Assembly (NCBI GenBank): GCA_019634675.1
Contig: JAHCAX010000002.1
Coordinates: 186,001 to 250,000, forward strand
DNA from: Acherontichlamydia pituitae
GTDB lineage: Bacteria; Chlamydiota; Chlamydiia; Chlamydiales; Rhabdochlamydiaceae
Reading direction: 5' to 3'
DNA length: 64,000 bases
In this document: one piece after another, positions 1-8,404 of the stretch
Numbering within the stretch: position 1 is the stretch's first letter
How the letters are laid out: the number at the start of each line of letters is the position of its first letter
Notes under the pieces: model-generated
What the model was told of the DNA's origin: nothing
What the model saw: the letters and a program-made list of their open reading frames with translations, nothing else
Database searches by the model: none
Made by a program: the position numbers and the translations under genes

Positions 1-787
1 TTTTTAATGCCCTTTCGATCAACTGCCCTTCTGCAGATTGCCTGTCGACAACTTGAGTATCGGGAACTAAGAACCCGATTTCCTGAAACAGCCGCGCTGC
101 AAAGCACTCTTGGGCCGGCCTCAATGGGGCTTTTACAACAAGGTCTTTAGAAAATTCAGGATTATGCACGTAAAACACACCGATATGCCCCTCTCTAGAC
201 CGAGTAATCGCAGGAGACAAGTTTTGCCAATATGGGATCCTCTCCTCTACGCTGGGAAGTTTGTCCAATGTAGGAGGCATGGGCAGCTCGAACTCGAACT
301 GCTTTTGAACTTTGTTCTGCTGAGCTTCGGCCAGTTTCTGTTTGAACCTAGCTTCTTGATCCTCGTTAAGGACAGCTTCTCCTGAGTCCAACTGGGAACG
401 GATCTCATCCTTGATGCGCAAATACGCAGCATGGGTCAGATTTTGTCCATATTCAAGCGACATCTTGCTAAGAAATTCAACGGTCCTTAATTGATTATTT
501 AGCTTTTCGGGAAACTGGAGCATTACTTGAGGATCTTCCTTCAAGGCAGCAAGAACAGCAAGCGCCTTCTTTTGAACAAGAAAAAGCTCTGTTCTGTCGT
601 GGCCGGAAAGCTGCGTCCACGACTTGGGGTAAGTATCCATTTCTGGACAGGTCGACTGCAAGGCGCCGCCTAATATCTTATTTCCATGGACTTTGCTGTC
701 ATAACTGAGACATCCCCATTCGGCCATTACCGATTGGACCGAAGGAAGCTCCTTTAAAAACGATAATCCCGTAGAATGCGTCGACAT
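1..787 (-). CDS. Actin-fragmin-kinase-like protein, N-terminal part (cut by window edge)
   Basis: An open frame runs from an ATG at 787 to the window edge without a stop, giving about 262 residues. A second ATG at 790 lies only 2 nt from the GGGGG ribosome-binding site (793-797), so 787 is preferred. The last ~75 visible residues parallel the next gene (1010-2599). Both have a lysine strand (VVKAP here, VAKAP there), then PAQEC/PAQEF with a candidate helix glutamate, then DTQVV/ATQVM. This is the ATP-lobe layout of the atypical kinase group that includes actin-fragmin kinase. The N-terminal ~180 residues are helical with no recognised domain. The catalytic half lies outside the window. A role as a host-directed effector is inference. 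The frame and the paralogy are directly seen. Confidence 0.7.
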   Translation of the reverse strand, partial: MSTHSTGLSFLKELPSVQSVMAEWGCLSYDSKVHGNKILGGALQSTCPEMDTYPKSWTQLSGHDRTELFLVQKKALAVLAALKEDPQVMLQFPEKLNNQLRTVEFLSKMSLEYGQNLTHAAYLRIKDEIRSQLDSGEAVLNEDQEARFKQKLAEAQQNKVQKQFEFELPMPPTLDKLPSVEERIPYWQNLSPAITRSREGHIGVFYVHNPEFSKDLVVKAPLRPAQECFAARLFQEIGFLVPDTQVVDRQSAEGQLIERALK

Positions 788-943
788 CATATCCCCCAAA
801 ATATTTTCTTACTTAAGATAGTAAGCATATTGAATAGAGAAAGATCATATCAAAAAACGAGCAATAAAAACACAACAAAACAATACCATAAACAATTAAA
901 TTAGAGCATTTTACAACACTCAATAGAACTGTGAAATAAAAAA

Positions 944-966
944 AACCTGCTTTTAAAGCAGGTTTT
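944..966 (-). terminator. Rho-independent terminator of the AFK-like gene
   Basis: A perfect 10-bp palindrome (AACCTGCTTT/AAAGCAGGTT, one-base loop) lies about 45 bp past the stop at 1010. On the minus strand it is followed by eight T residues. A second hairpin (GAACCCT/CAGGGTTC, 971-991) sits between it and the gene. Confidence 0.7.
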
Positions 967-1009
967 ATATGAACCCTCTAATAACAGGGTTCTTATTTGG
1001 GATGAAGAT

Positions 1010-2599
1010 TTAGAGAGTCTGGTTCTCTCTGTTCAAAACGCACCCTTGGATCTTTGCTAGCATCATTTTATGCGCTTCCAAGTCAACCCCATCGTGGCTA
1101 TTAGCGGGTTTTGGGAGCGTTTGATGCACCTCGGAGAGAACTTCAGGAGTGCATAGCAAGGATACTTTAGCCAGTCCTGCAATGATCCCTTTTTGGATTG
1201 CAGCCAAAGCCCTTTGCTCATCCAAATGTTCTTTAACCCCATCAGGCAGCGCGCTATCAAAAATGGCTTGGGCTTCTTCTGATATCGCTGTAGGATCTTC
1301 CATCATTGTGGTCACAATCCCTTCAATGCGCTTAAACGGATCAATGCCCATGATGTCTTTCTTTTGAAAATCTTGCGTTAAATGAGCGACCTGGTCGATT
1401 GCAACAGCGCCGACACATTTTTCCTGTTCATCTTTAAGGATGATTAAATTGGCTAAGTTTCCCATCCCGATCGTTGGCAGGCGGTCTCGGTAATAAAGGA
1501 GAAAATCTGTTCCTGCAATTTGTCCAATATCGAACAAGACATTGTCATAGATCGCATCAGAGGGCTCGTGCGTCTGCGGATCCAAAATATCTGCAGCTTT
1601 CCATTTTTCCAATGTGCATCCTGGAACGCAGCTCATCACCAAGAACGACGTAGGGCATTTTCCTGGATACTTCTCTTTAAACAATGTTGATCGCTCCAAC
1701 ACTTTTTTAAGAACAAGCGCAGTTTCTTTATCACGTTTTGCGCCCATTACTTGCGTTGCTGGAGTTGCAATATGCAGTTGCGGATAGAGGGTATTCGCAA
1801 AAAACTCTTGCGCAGGCTTATCGGGAGCTTTAGCTACAATTGTAAAAGGTTGTTTATTATGAACGCCGGTAATGAAGAATGCTCCGTTATATCCTCCAGC
1901 AAATCTCTCGACCTTGGCTGTGCTCAAAAATGTGCGGAGCTCTTCCCCTTCTGGCAATACACCGACCTTCGATGTTTGCTGATAGAGGGCAGCGCATTTG
2001 TTTTGGATAGAAGCTAGATAAGGTTTGATGCTGATCTTGCCTGCTGCAAGTTCTTCCCGTTTTGTTTCAGGGATGAGTTGGAAAACCTGAACGACAATCT
2101 CACTGGAATAAGCATCCTTAAGAAGATTCAGCACACGGGTGTTTTCTTTTGCCGTGCTCATCTCTTGTTCTATTCTGACTCGAGCTTCCTCTGCAACAAT
2201 CTGTAAAGCCTGAGAAAAAACTTGCGGCTGTTGAGCATAGGAAACAAGCGTATTGTTATCAGATTGCTGAAGCCATTCATTGATTGTATCGATCGACACC
2301 GTAGATTGTTGGATCAATTCAACATGTCTTTCTTTGACCTGATCACAGAGTATCTCATGGCCCTGGGCTTTGAGTTTTTCTTCGAAAGGAACTAAAGACT
2401 TTTCTCCGCTTTCGAATAACTCTCTAAAATTTGGAGCTATCCTTTCCCAAACTTGCTTGGCGACCGCGGTTCCAAATTCAGCCTTTATTCCGTCCAATAC
2501 TTGGATGTTTTGATTTCTAACCTGCATACCCGCTTCCGCTTGAGAAACGCTGTTTTCTGCTGCACCCGACAAATAATTAGTTTCTAATAAAGTAGACAT
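1010..2599 (-). CDS. Actin-fragmin-kinase-like atypical kinase, candidate effector
   Basis: 529 residues. The ATG at 2599 is preferred over one at 2614 because GGGGAT sits just upstream. Residues 1-220 are helical and unrecognised. From about 235 a kinase-like fold can be read: a glycine-containing strand (FAGGYNGAFFITG), VAKAP with a candidate ATP-binding lysine near 257, PAQEFF with a helix glutamate near 265, FDIGQIAGTDFLLYYRDRLP near 355-375 with a catalytic-loop-like Asp, GNLANLI with candidate metal Asn residues, and AVAIDQ near 400 in the DFG position. The order RDRLP...GNxxN...AIDQ is that of actin-fragmin kinase, an actin-phosphorylating enzyme of Physarum. The family call is from motif memory. 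The substrate and secretion are inference. It is a tandem paralogue of 1-787. Confidence 0.6.
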   Translation of the reverse strand: MSTLLETNYLSGAAENSVSQAEAGMQVRNQNIQVLDGIKAEFGTAVAKQVWERIAPNFRELFESGEKSLVPFEEKLKAQGHEILCDQVKERHVELIQQSTVSIDTINEWLQQSDNNTLVSYAQQPQVFSQALQIVAEEARVRIEQEMSTAKENTRVLNLLKDAYSSEIVVQVFQLIPETKREELAAGKISIKPYLASIQNKCAALYQQTSKVGVLPEGEELRTFLSTAKVERFAGGYNGAFFITGVHNKQPFTIVAKAPDKPAQEFFANTLYPQLHIATPATQVMGAKRDKETALVLKKVLERSTLFKEKYPGKCPTSFLVMSCVPGCTLEKWKAADILDPQTHEPSDAIYDNVLFDIGQIAGTDFLLYYRDRLPTIGMGNLANLIILKDEQEKCVGAVAIDQVAHLTQDFQKKDIMGIDPFKRIEGIVTTMMEDPTAISEEAQAIFDSALPDGVKEHLDEQRALAAIQKGIIAGLAKVSLLCTPEVLSEVHQTLPKPANSHDGVDLEAHKMMLAKIQGCVLNRENQTL

Positions 2600-2785
2600 T
2601 TTTATTATCCCCATTTTTATAAATCGATTTAATTATACCACACAAAACCTTTATTAATATAAATTAATTAAAAAATAAATAGAAATTATAACGAAAAGAA
2701 TTAATAATTAACAAGTTGCATTCAAATTATAACTAATCATATGCAAATAAACCGGAATTAATACAGACCGCTCATTATTAAACAC

Positions 2786-2938
2786 TTACAATGATTTTAG
2801 ACATTCATCATGGAGCAGAAGGGATTCAAAAATTGGAAATTTAGCAAGTCTGGACGTACTGAGAACAGTCTCATCCAAGGCCTCATACCACCAGCTTTCT
2901 TCTCTGGGATACCGAAGATAGACAAAACGAATCTTCAT
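2786..2938 (-). CDS. Possible 50-residue protein downstream of ptsI
   Basis: An ATG-started frame of 50 codons begins 20 bp after the ptsI stop on the same strand. The product starts MKIRFVYLRYPREESWWYEA and is rich in aromatic and acidic residues. It has no clear Shine-Dalgarno, no recognised family and no membrane segment. A possible terminator lies between it and ptsI. It may be a small gene, a remnant or chance. It is the only candidate gene in the 2600-2957 gap, which is otherwise A/T-rich. Confidence 0.25.
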   Translation of the reverse strand: MKIRFVYLRYPREESWWYEALDETVLSTSRLAKFPIFESLLLHDECLKSL

Positions 2939-2951
2939 GATTTGTATTACA

Positions 2952-2972
2952 GGAAAATTAAGCCTTTTTGCT
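2952..2972 (-). terminator. Possible terminator overlapping the ptsI stop
   Basis: On the minus strand the last ptsI codons form TTAAGC-loop-GCTTAA followed by TTTT. The stem is only 6 bp, so this is weak. Confidence 0.3.
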
Positions 2973-4715
2973 TAAGGCGCTCTGCTCCAATAGGACATGC
3001 GACACTTCAACAGAAGAGCTGAGTTGCAGGACCCTCTGCGCTAAATCATAAGCGCTTAAGAGAGAATATTGACGGATCGCTTTTTTGACTTGAGGAATAT
3101 AACGGGGGGAGCAGGAAAAATCGCTGACGCCAAGGCCTAGCAGAAGAGGGATGAACAGTGGGTTTGAAGCGATCTCGCCGCAAATCGATACAGGGCGATT
3201 GAGCCGGCGGGCCTCGGTCACGACCATTTTGATCATCCTGACAACACTGGGATGGGCTGGATAATAGGAATCGCTCATCATCGGGTTGGTCCTGTCGATT
3301 CCAAGTGTGTACTGGACGAGGTCGTTTGTACCGATCGAAAAGAAATCGCAGTGCTTTGCCAGCACATCGCAGATAAGGACTGCGGAAGGGACTTCGATCA
3401 TACAACCTAATGGGACCACTTCCTTGAAAGCGACTCCGTTGCTTCTTAGTTCATCCGACACTTCGGAAATCAACTGCCGCACTTGGATCAGTTCGCAGAT
3501 ATCGGAGATGAGCGGCAATAAGATCCGGACATCGCCATGGAAAGCCGCTCGAAGGAGGGCGCGCAGCTGGATCTTAAAAATATCGGTATGGCAGAGCAAA
3601 TAGCGGATCCCTCGGCTTCCAAGCGCTGCGATCTCGTCTTTGGAGTTCGCTATGTAAAAATCAGGAGTTTTATCGCCGCCGACGTCGAACACGCGGATGA
3701 CGACAGGCGCGCCGTTTGCCTTATGCAAAAGTTCAAGATAGGCTTGAAGCTGCAATTCTTCCGATAGAAGATGGGATTCGGCTTGGAAAAAGAGGTATTC
3801 CGTCCGGAAAAGGCCAATCCCGTCTGCGCCAGCCTGAGAAAGGGAGTCCAAATCGTTCAGGTGTCCGATATTCGCATAGACTCGCACAGGGAATCCATCG
3901 ATGGTCTCGGCATCGTACTGCAATTCTTTCTGCAGGATTTGCAAACTGGTTTTTATGGATGTCTTGCGTTGTTGGTATTTTGCCAGCGTTTCAGGTCCGG
4001 GATTAACGATGACATCGCCTGTCTGACCATCGACAATGACGCTTTGAGAATGAATTTGACGGATTGCAGCAATGTCGACACAGGAGACATAAGGGATTCC
4101 TTTGGCCCTGGCGATGAGGGCTGCATGGGAATTACCTCCTCCTCCATGTGTGACAAAAGCGCTGACGCGGGAAACATGGGCGGCGGCAGAATAGGAAGGG
4201 ATCAGCTCATGGGCGAACACCACGGAATTAAAAGGAACATCGGCAATCGATACTTTGTCATTAGGGCATAGATGCCCCAATACCCTCTTTGCAAGGTCCA
4301 TTACATCGATCAGTCTTTGTTGAAAAAAAGCATCGCTTGAGCGGGAAAAGCGGGTCTCATAGTCGCTCATGACTGAATGGAAGACCGATTCCGTGTTTTG
4401 CTGCATCTGCCGGATCTTCTCTTCCATTTGCGTTGTCATCATCGGATCTTCAAGCATCTGGATATGGGCATCGATAATCGTGATGACGTCCGTTGAACCT
4501 TCATAGACAAGATCAGATTGCAGGCGCTTCAAATCTTCCCGGCTGGAGAACAGCGCCTTCCGATAACGGGCTATCTCATCGTCCACTTCGCCGATCGTAA
4601 TTGGAAATTCGGGAATTAGCTCCTCTTCCTGGTTCAAGAAAAAGGGGGTACCGATGGCTATCCCTTCACTGACAGGAAAGCCTTTAAAACGGTACTCCTT
4701 CGACTGCTCTTTCAT
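2958..4715 (-). CDS. ptsI: PTS enzyme I (phosphoenolpyruvate-protein phosphotransferase)
   Basis: 585 residues, normal for enzyme I. It takes phosphate from PEP onto a histidine and passes it to HPr in the cytoplasm. The phospho-histidine site reads HGGGGNSHAALIARAKGIP. The C-terminal PEP-binding barrel shows FRTEYLFF, VIRVFDVGGDK, GTNDLVQYTLGIDR and SICGE. The ATG at 4715 follows the ptsH stop by 4 nt, with GGGGA as ribosome-binding site. Upstream in-frame TTG and ATG codons at 4754 and 4748 lie inside ptsH and are less likely. It is the last gene of hprK-ptsH-ptsI. No sugar-specific EII gene is visible here, consistent with the reduced, mainly regulatory PTS known in chlamydiae. Confidence 0.95.
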   Translation of the reverse strand: MKEQSKEYRFKGFPVSEGIAIGTPFFLNQEEELIPEFPITIGEVDDEIARYRKALFSSREDLKRLQSDLVYEGSTDVITIIDAHIQMLEDPMMTTQMEEKIRQMQQNTESVFHSVMSDYETRFSRSSDAFFQQRLIDVMDLAKRVLGHLCPNDKVSIADVPFNSVVFAHELIPSYSAAAHVSRVSAFVTHGGGGNSHAALIARAKGIPYVSCVDIAAIRQIHSQSVIVDGQTGDVIVNPGPETLAKYQQRKTSIKTSLQILQKELQYDAETIDGFPVRVYANIGHLNDLDSLSQAGADGIGLFRTEYLFFQAESHLLSEELQLQAYLELLHKANGAPVVIRVFDVGGDKTPDFYIANSKDEIAALGSRGIRYLLCHTDIFKIQLRALLRAAFHGDVRILLPLISDICELIQVRQLISEVSDELRSNGVAFKEVVPLGCMIEVPSAVLICDVLAKHCDFFSIGTNDLVQYTLGIDRTNPMMSDSYYPAHPSVVRMIKMVVTEARRLNRPVSICGEIASNPLFIPLLLGLGVSDFSCSPRYIPQVKKAIRQYSLLSAYDLAQRVLQLSSSVEVSHVLLEQSALSKKA

Positions 4716-4719
4716 GATA

Positions 4720-4986
4720 TTATTCCCCAAACTTTTTATCGAAGGCATCCACAAGCCGCCTCATGATCTCTTCAGCATCTTTCCCTTCAACCTCGATCGT
4801 GATCTGGGAATTTTTCGTTGCGGCCAACATTAAGACGCTCATGATACTCCGCGCATTGACCGTTTCTCTCCGATAGGTAAAAGAGACAGCTGCAGAGGTC
4901 CCTTGCAGCAGCTTGGCAATAGCTGTCGCAGGACGGGCATGAAGTCCTAAAGCATTTTTAACTTTGACTTTCTTTGAGAGTTTCAC
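4720..4986 (-). CDS. ptsH: HPr phosphocarrier protein
   Basis: 88 residues, full length. LGLHARPATAIAKLL holds the active-site histidine that accepts phosphate from enzyme I. NARSIMSVLMLAA holds the regulatory serine (Ser46 type) that HPr kinase phosphorylates. The start at 4986 lies inside the end of hprK (29-nt overlap) and the stop is 4 nt before ptsI, so the three genes are probably translationally coupled. Both phosphorylation sites are intact, so the protein can link PEP supply to HprK signalling. Confidence 0.95.
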   Translation of the reverse strand: MKLSKKVKVKNALGLHARPATAIAKLLQGTSAAVSFTYRRETVNARSIMSVLMLAATKNSQITIEVEGKDAEEIMRRLVDAFDKKFGE

Positions 4987-5932
4987 TGATCTGTTTTCCT
5001 TGATTTTGCTTTTTAGCTATTGTCTCGAGCAATTTCGTATTGAACTCTTTTGCCGAGTTATAGCCCATCTCCTTCAATCGATGGTTGAGGACGATTGTTT
5101 CCAATAACAAAACAACATCCCTGCCTGGTTTTACAGGAAGGATGTGATAAGGAATTTTTATTCCCAAAATGTCGCAATATTTTTCATCAAGTCCGATCCG
5201 ATCATAAAATCTCCGGTCGTCCCAATCCTCTAATTTGACGACAATGTCAACGGTCTTTTCATCCCGCACGCAAACAGCGCCATACAAGTGGCCGACATTG
5301 ATGATCCCGATCCCTCTGATCTCCATCAAGTGGCGCGTCAGCTCCGGACCAGATCCTTCCAGGTAGGTTCCTTCCCTTAACTTAATACGGACAACATCAT
5401 CTGAAATGAGGCGATGGCCTCTTTCAATCAATCCTAAGGCAGCCTCGCTTTTGCCGACCGATGAATCCCCTTGAATAAGAACGCCGACACCAAAAGCCTC
5501 GACAAGGGTGCCATGGCAAGTCATCGTCGGTGAGAACTCTTCGTTTAAGAGCATGGTCATTTTGCTGACAAGGTTCATTGTCGTCATGCTTGCGCGGAAC
5601 AATGGGATCCCATCCTGCTCGCAAAAATTAACGAGCTCTTTAACCGGCTGATAGCGTCCTGCAACAATGACCGCAGGAGTCTCTTTTGTTAAGATCCCCC
5701 TTAACCGTTCCATCCGCACCGTTTTATCGATGTCTTTAAGATAAAGGGTCTCGACGTTGCCAAAAACTAAGAGCCGCTGGCTCACATAGTTTTTCAAATA
5801 TCCCGACAAGCTCAACCCTGGACGGTGGACCTCGGGGAGCTTGATCGATCGTTTCATCCCCGCTTTGCCAGCAATGAGTTGAAGTCCGAGATGCTCTCCA
5901 TATTTATCAAAAAGGTCTTGAACTAAATACAT
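4958..5932 (-). CDS. hprK: HPr kinase/phosphorylase
   Basis: 324 residues, full length for the family. It phosphorylates or dephosphorylates HPr on the regulatory serine. The C-terminal domain has HGTL, then a P-loop GDSSVGKSEAALGLIERGH followed by LISDDVV, and the family signature EIRGIGIINVGHLYG. The usual GxSGxGKSE loop has SS instead of SG. The ATG at 5932 has GAGGGTGG immediately upstream, only 12 bp after the preceding SUKH-like gene. It overlaps ptsH by 29 nt. In Firmicutes HprK acts through CcpA; no such regulator is visible here. Confidence 0.93.
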   Translation of the reverse strand: MYLVQDLFDKYGEHLGLQLIAGKAGMKRSIKLPEVHRPGLSLSGYLKNYVSQRLLVFGNVETLYLKDIDKTVRMERLRGILTKETPAVIVAGRYQPVKELVNFCEQDGIPLFRASMTTMNLVSKMTMLLNEEFSPTMTCHGTLVEAFGVGVLIQGDSSVGKSEAALGLIERGHRLISDDVVRIKLREGTYLEGSGPELTRHLMEIRGIGIINVGHLYGAVCVRDEKTVDIVVKLEDWDDRRFYDRIGLDEKYCDILGIKIPYHILPVKPGRDVVLLLETIVLNHRLKEMGYNSAKEFNTKLLETIAKKQNQGKQISETLKESQS

Positions 5933-5944
5933 CCACCCTCAAGA

Positions 5945-6754
5945 TTAAAACTCGATGCTTTCCAAGTAGAAAACCAGCCAATCCAAAAAGGAAGGAAAGG
6001 CCAGGTTTTCCATCGAGGCATTCCGGTCGGTATGATCTGAGATCACTTTCTCCAATGTCGAATAATAGACATTGCCAACTTCTTTTCCGGGATGCCATTC
6101 CGTAAAGAAACATTGATAGCTTGGTTGTCCGAACGATTCATAGAACGGGATCAAGCTCTTAGGATCGATAATCTTTCCTTTGCAGACAATATCCTGTCTA
6201 TCTTCGCGCAGTTCAACGATCAGCTGGTCGTAAAGAGCTTTTAAAAATTTAGTTTTAACAAGGCCTGTATCGGTATGTTTGCTGAAGCCGTCATGGATCT
6301 TGAGAAAAGCGCAAAAATCTTCAGGAATAAGTCCATCGAAGTCCTGCTTCAATTTAGCTATCTCTTCATCAGAACAAGGAGGTGATCCGTGGAAAAAGCA
6401 AGATCCGTCGCGCAAACTATACACAATTTCTGATTCAAACGGGCTGTCAAATCGCAGTTGGGTGACATATACCCCCACGTCGTCCAGCGCGCTGAAGAAT
6501 TGATTGAAAAACTCATGGAACCGAGGCTCGAACGGGACCGTCGAAAGCCAAAAATCCCTTGAGAACTCAATCCTGTCTTGTTTCTGAAGATAGGCCAGCT
6601 CATGCCAGCCTTTTGGCAATGAGGGAACCTTGGAGGAGATCTCCTCCCACGAAAATCGGGGTGCCTCATGAAGGGCAATCACTTCATGATATAACCTGAT
6701 CGGTGCATCTTCATCGATAAACTTACGATAAAATCGCCGCACGTGAGAATTCAT
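5945..6754 (-). CDS. SUKH/SMI1-KNR4-like protein
   Basis: 269 residues, no signal peptide or membrane segment. The C-terminal 130 residues fit a SUKH fold: IPEDFCAFLKIHDGFSK near 130-150, IPFYESFGQPSYQCFFTEW near 195-215, and a closing AFPSFLDWLVFYLESIEF. In many bacteria SUKH proteins are immunity proteins against nuclease or deaminase toxins; others are eukaryote-like cell-wall regulators. The gene ends 12 bp before hprK, so it may lead the hprK-ptsH-ptsI transcript. No toxin gene is adjacent. The family call is from pattern, with moderate certainty. Confidence 0.55.
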   Translation of the reverse strand: MNSHVRRFYRKFIDEDAPIRLYHEVIALHEAPRFSWEEISSKVPSLPKGWHELAYLQKQDRIEFSRDFWLSTVPFEPRFHEFFNQFFSALDDVGVYVTQLRFDSPFESEIVYSLRDGSCFFHGSPPCSDEEIAKLKQDFDGLIPEDFCAFLKIHDGFSKHTDTGLVKTKFLKALYDQLIVELREDRQDIVCKGKIIDPKSLIPFYESFGQPSYQCFFTEWHPGKEVGNVYYSTLEKVISDHTDRNASMENLAFPSFLDWLVFYLESIEF

Positions 6755-7133
6755 GAATATCGCTATCGACTCCCCAATTTAGGATCGACTATCGGCAAAA
6801 ACCTTTCCGAAAATCGATGAAACCTTGATCTGAACAAGGTCTCTAAAAAAAGCAAGGCGCAATTTTAAGAGGATCTTCTCTTTTTTGAAAGAAAAAAGCA
6901 AGCATGCCAAAACCAGCCTTCTAAAAAGCGGGCCGATTTGGAGCTTTCGCTGCTCAAAGCCTGTTGTTGAAAAAATTTTCTGTCGATTTTCGGTTTCTTT
7001 CATACCGATTTTCGATCCAAAATAATCCTAAAAAGAGACGAGGCGTTGTTTCAACGACAGCCTCTCAAAACTAGTTGAAAAATATTCCCGATTGCCTTTC
7101 GATGTAATAATAACGGAATTGTATCGAGTGGTT
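6755..7133. other. Intergenic region with a weak imperfect palindrome
   Basis: This 379-bp gap separates the divergent SUKH-like gene and NDH-2. CCGAAAATCGA near 6808 is repeated inverted near 6987, and the centre near 6890 carries CTTTTTT/GAAAAAA. The arms are uneven, so this is at best a decayed relative of the cleaner palindromes elsewhere. A short hairpin GAGGC...GCCTC lies at about 7037-7061. No gene is supported here. Confidence 0.3.
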
Positions 7134-8402
7134 ATGGCATACCCAAAAATACTGATCATCGGCGGCGGCTTCGCAGGCCTTAATGTCGCGCGCGCCTTGA
7201 AGAAAGCAAAAGCTGAAATCCTCATCATCGACAAAACAAATTACCATTTGTTCCAGCCTCTCCTCTACGAGGTCGCCACTGCAGCAATCTCTCCAGGTGA
7301 AATTGCAACACCCTTGCGCGAAATCCTCCGGAACCAGACCAATACCTCCGTCATCATGGGCGAAGTCATCAATGTCGACCTCTCAAAAAAACAAGTCGAG
7401 ATCGCCAATGGAGACCTTTACGGATATGACTACCTAGTCATTGCCACCGGCGCCCGCCACTCCTATTTTGGCAATGATCGATGGGAACCGTTTGCTCCTG
7501 GACTTAAAACGATCAGCGATGCTGTCAAAATCCGCGAGCAGATCCTGATCTCCTTTGAAAAAGCGGAAAGGCTCGATAGCATTTCTGAAGCTGCAAAATA
7601 TTTGAATTTCGTTTTGATCGGAGGGGGCCCGACAGGCGTCGAAATGGCAGGAGCGATCGCTGAAATCGCCCACAAGACCTTATTTAAAAATTTCCGAAGG
7701 ATCAAACCTGAAAAGTCAAATATTTATCTCGTCGAAGCCTTTCCAAATATCCTACCGAGCTATCCCGAGCGCCTGTCCAAGCGGGCAAGGCTCGACCTGG
7801 AAAACCTCGGCGTCACCGTGATCACAGGCAAGAAGGTCACGAACATCAATGAGAATGGCGTGCAGGTGGAAGACCTGTTCTTGGAATCGAAGAACATCAT
7901 ATGGGCAGCCGGGAACCAAGCCTCTCCTCTTCTAAAAACTCTCAATGTTCCGTTGGACAGGCAAGGAAGGGTCATGGTAGGACCAGACCTGTCCATTCCT
8001 GAGCATCCCAATGTCTTTGTCATCGGCGATGCCGCTTGCGTCATTTCTAAAGATGGCAAACCGCTTCCAGCGATCGCGCCGGCAGCGATCCAGGAAGGGC
8101 GCTACATCGCCAGCATCTTGAAAAACTTCACCCCTAAAGAACAGCGCAAACCGTTTTCCTACTTTGATAAGGGAAGCATGGCAACCATTGGAAAAGCGAA
8201 AGCGATCGCCATGATCGGCAAACTCCAATTCACCGGGATCGTTGCCTGGGGAATGTGGGCGCTGATCCATATCTTGTACCTGATTGGGTTTCGCAATCGC
8301 TTGGCCGTTGCCTTGGAATGGGTCGCTGCAACGCTCTTCGGCCAAAGGGGCGTCCGGTTGATCAACAAGCCGATCGATCAAGAGATCCCTAAAGCCAGGT
8401 GA
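7134..8402 (+). CDS. ndh: Type II NADH:quinone oxidoreductase (NDH-2)
   Basis: 422 residues. It transfers electrons from NADH to quinone at the membrane without pumping ions. The N-terminal FAD fold is KILIIGGGFAGLNVARAL. The NADH fold near 170 is FVLIGGGPTGVEMAGAIAEI. A second FAD contact is VFVIGDAACV near 300. The C-terminus has amphipathic and hydrophobic segments for membrane attachment. The ATG at 7134 places the dinucleotide fold at the usual distance; a TTG at 7094 would add 14 unsupported residues. It overlaps the start region of the ComEC gene. A possible extra entry to the respiratory chain beside the Na+-NQR known in chlamydiae. Confidence 0.88.
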   Translation: MAYPKILIIGGGFAGLNVARALKKAKAEILIIDKTNYHLFQPLLYEVATAAISPGEIATPLREILRNQTNTSVIMGEVINVDLSKKQVEIANGDLYGYDYLVIATGARHSYFGNDRWEPFAPGLKTISDAVKIREQILISFEKAERLDSISEAAKYLNFVLIGGGPTGVEMAGAIAEIAHKTLFKNFRRIKPEKSNIYLVEAFPNILPSYPERLSKRARLDLENLGVTVITGKKVTNINENGVQVEDLFLESKNIIWAAGNQASPLLKTLNVPLDRQGRVMVGPDLSIPEHPNVFVIGDAACVISKDGKPLPAIAPAAIQEGRYIASILKNFTPKEQRKPFSYFDKGSMATIGKAKAIAMIGKLQFTGIVAWGMWALIHILYLIGFRNRLAVALEWVAATLFGQRGVRLINKPIDQEIPKAR

Positions 8403-8404
8403 CC

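Noticed and set aside
3771..4271. Plus-strand frame of 166 codons inside ptsI
   Set aside because: Antisense shadow; the ptsI motifs on the other strand are unambiguous.
6779..7003. Minus-strand frame of 74 codons before the NDH-2 gene
   Set aside because: Low-complexity Lys/Phe/Leu product in a weakly palindromic region, no ribosome-binding site.
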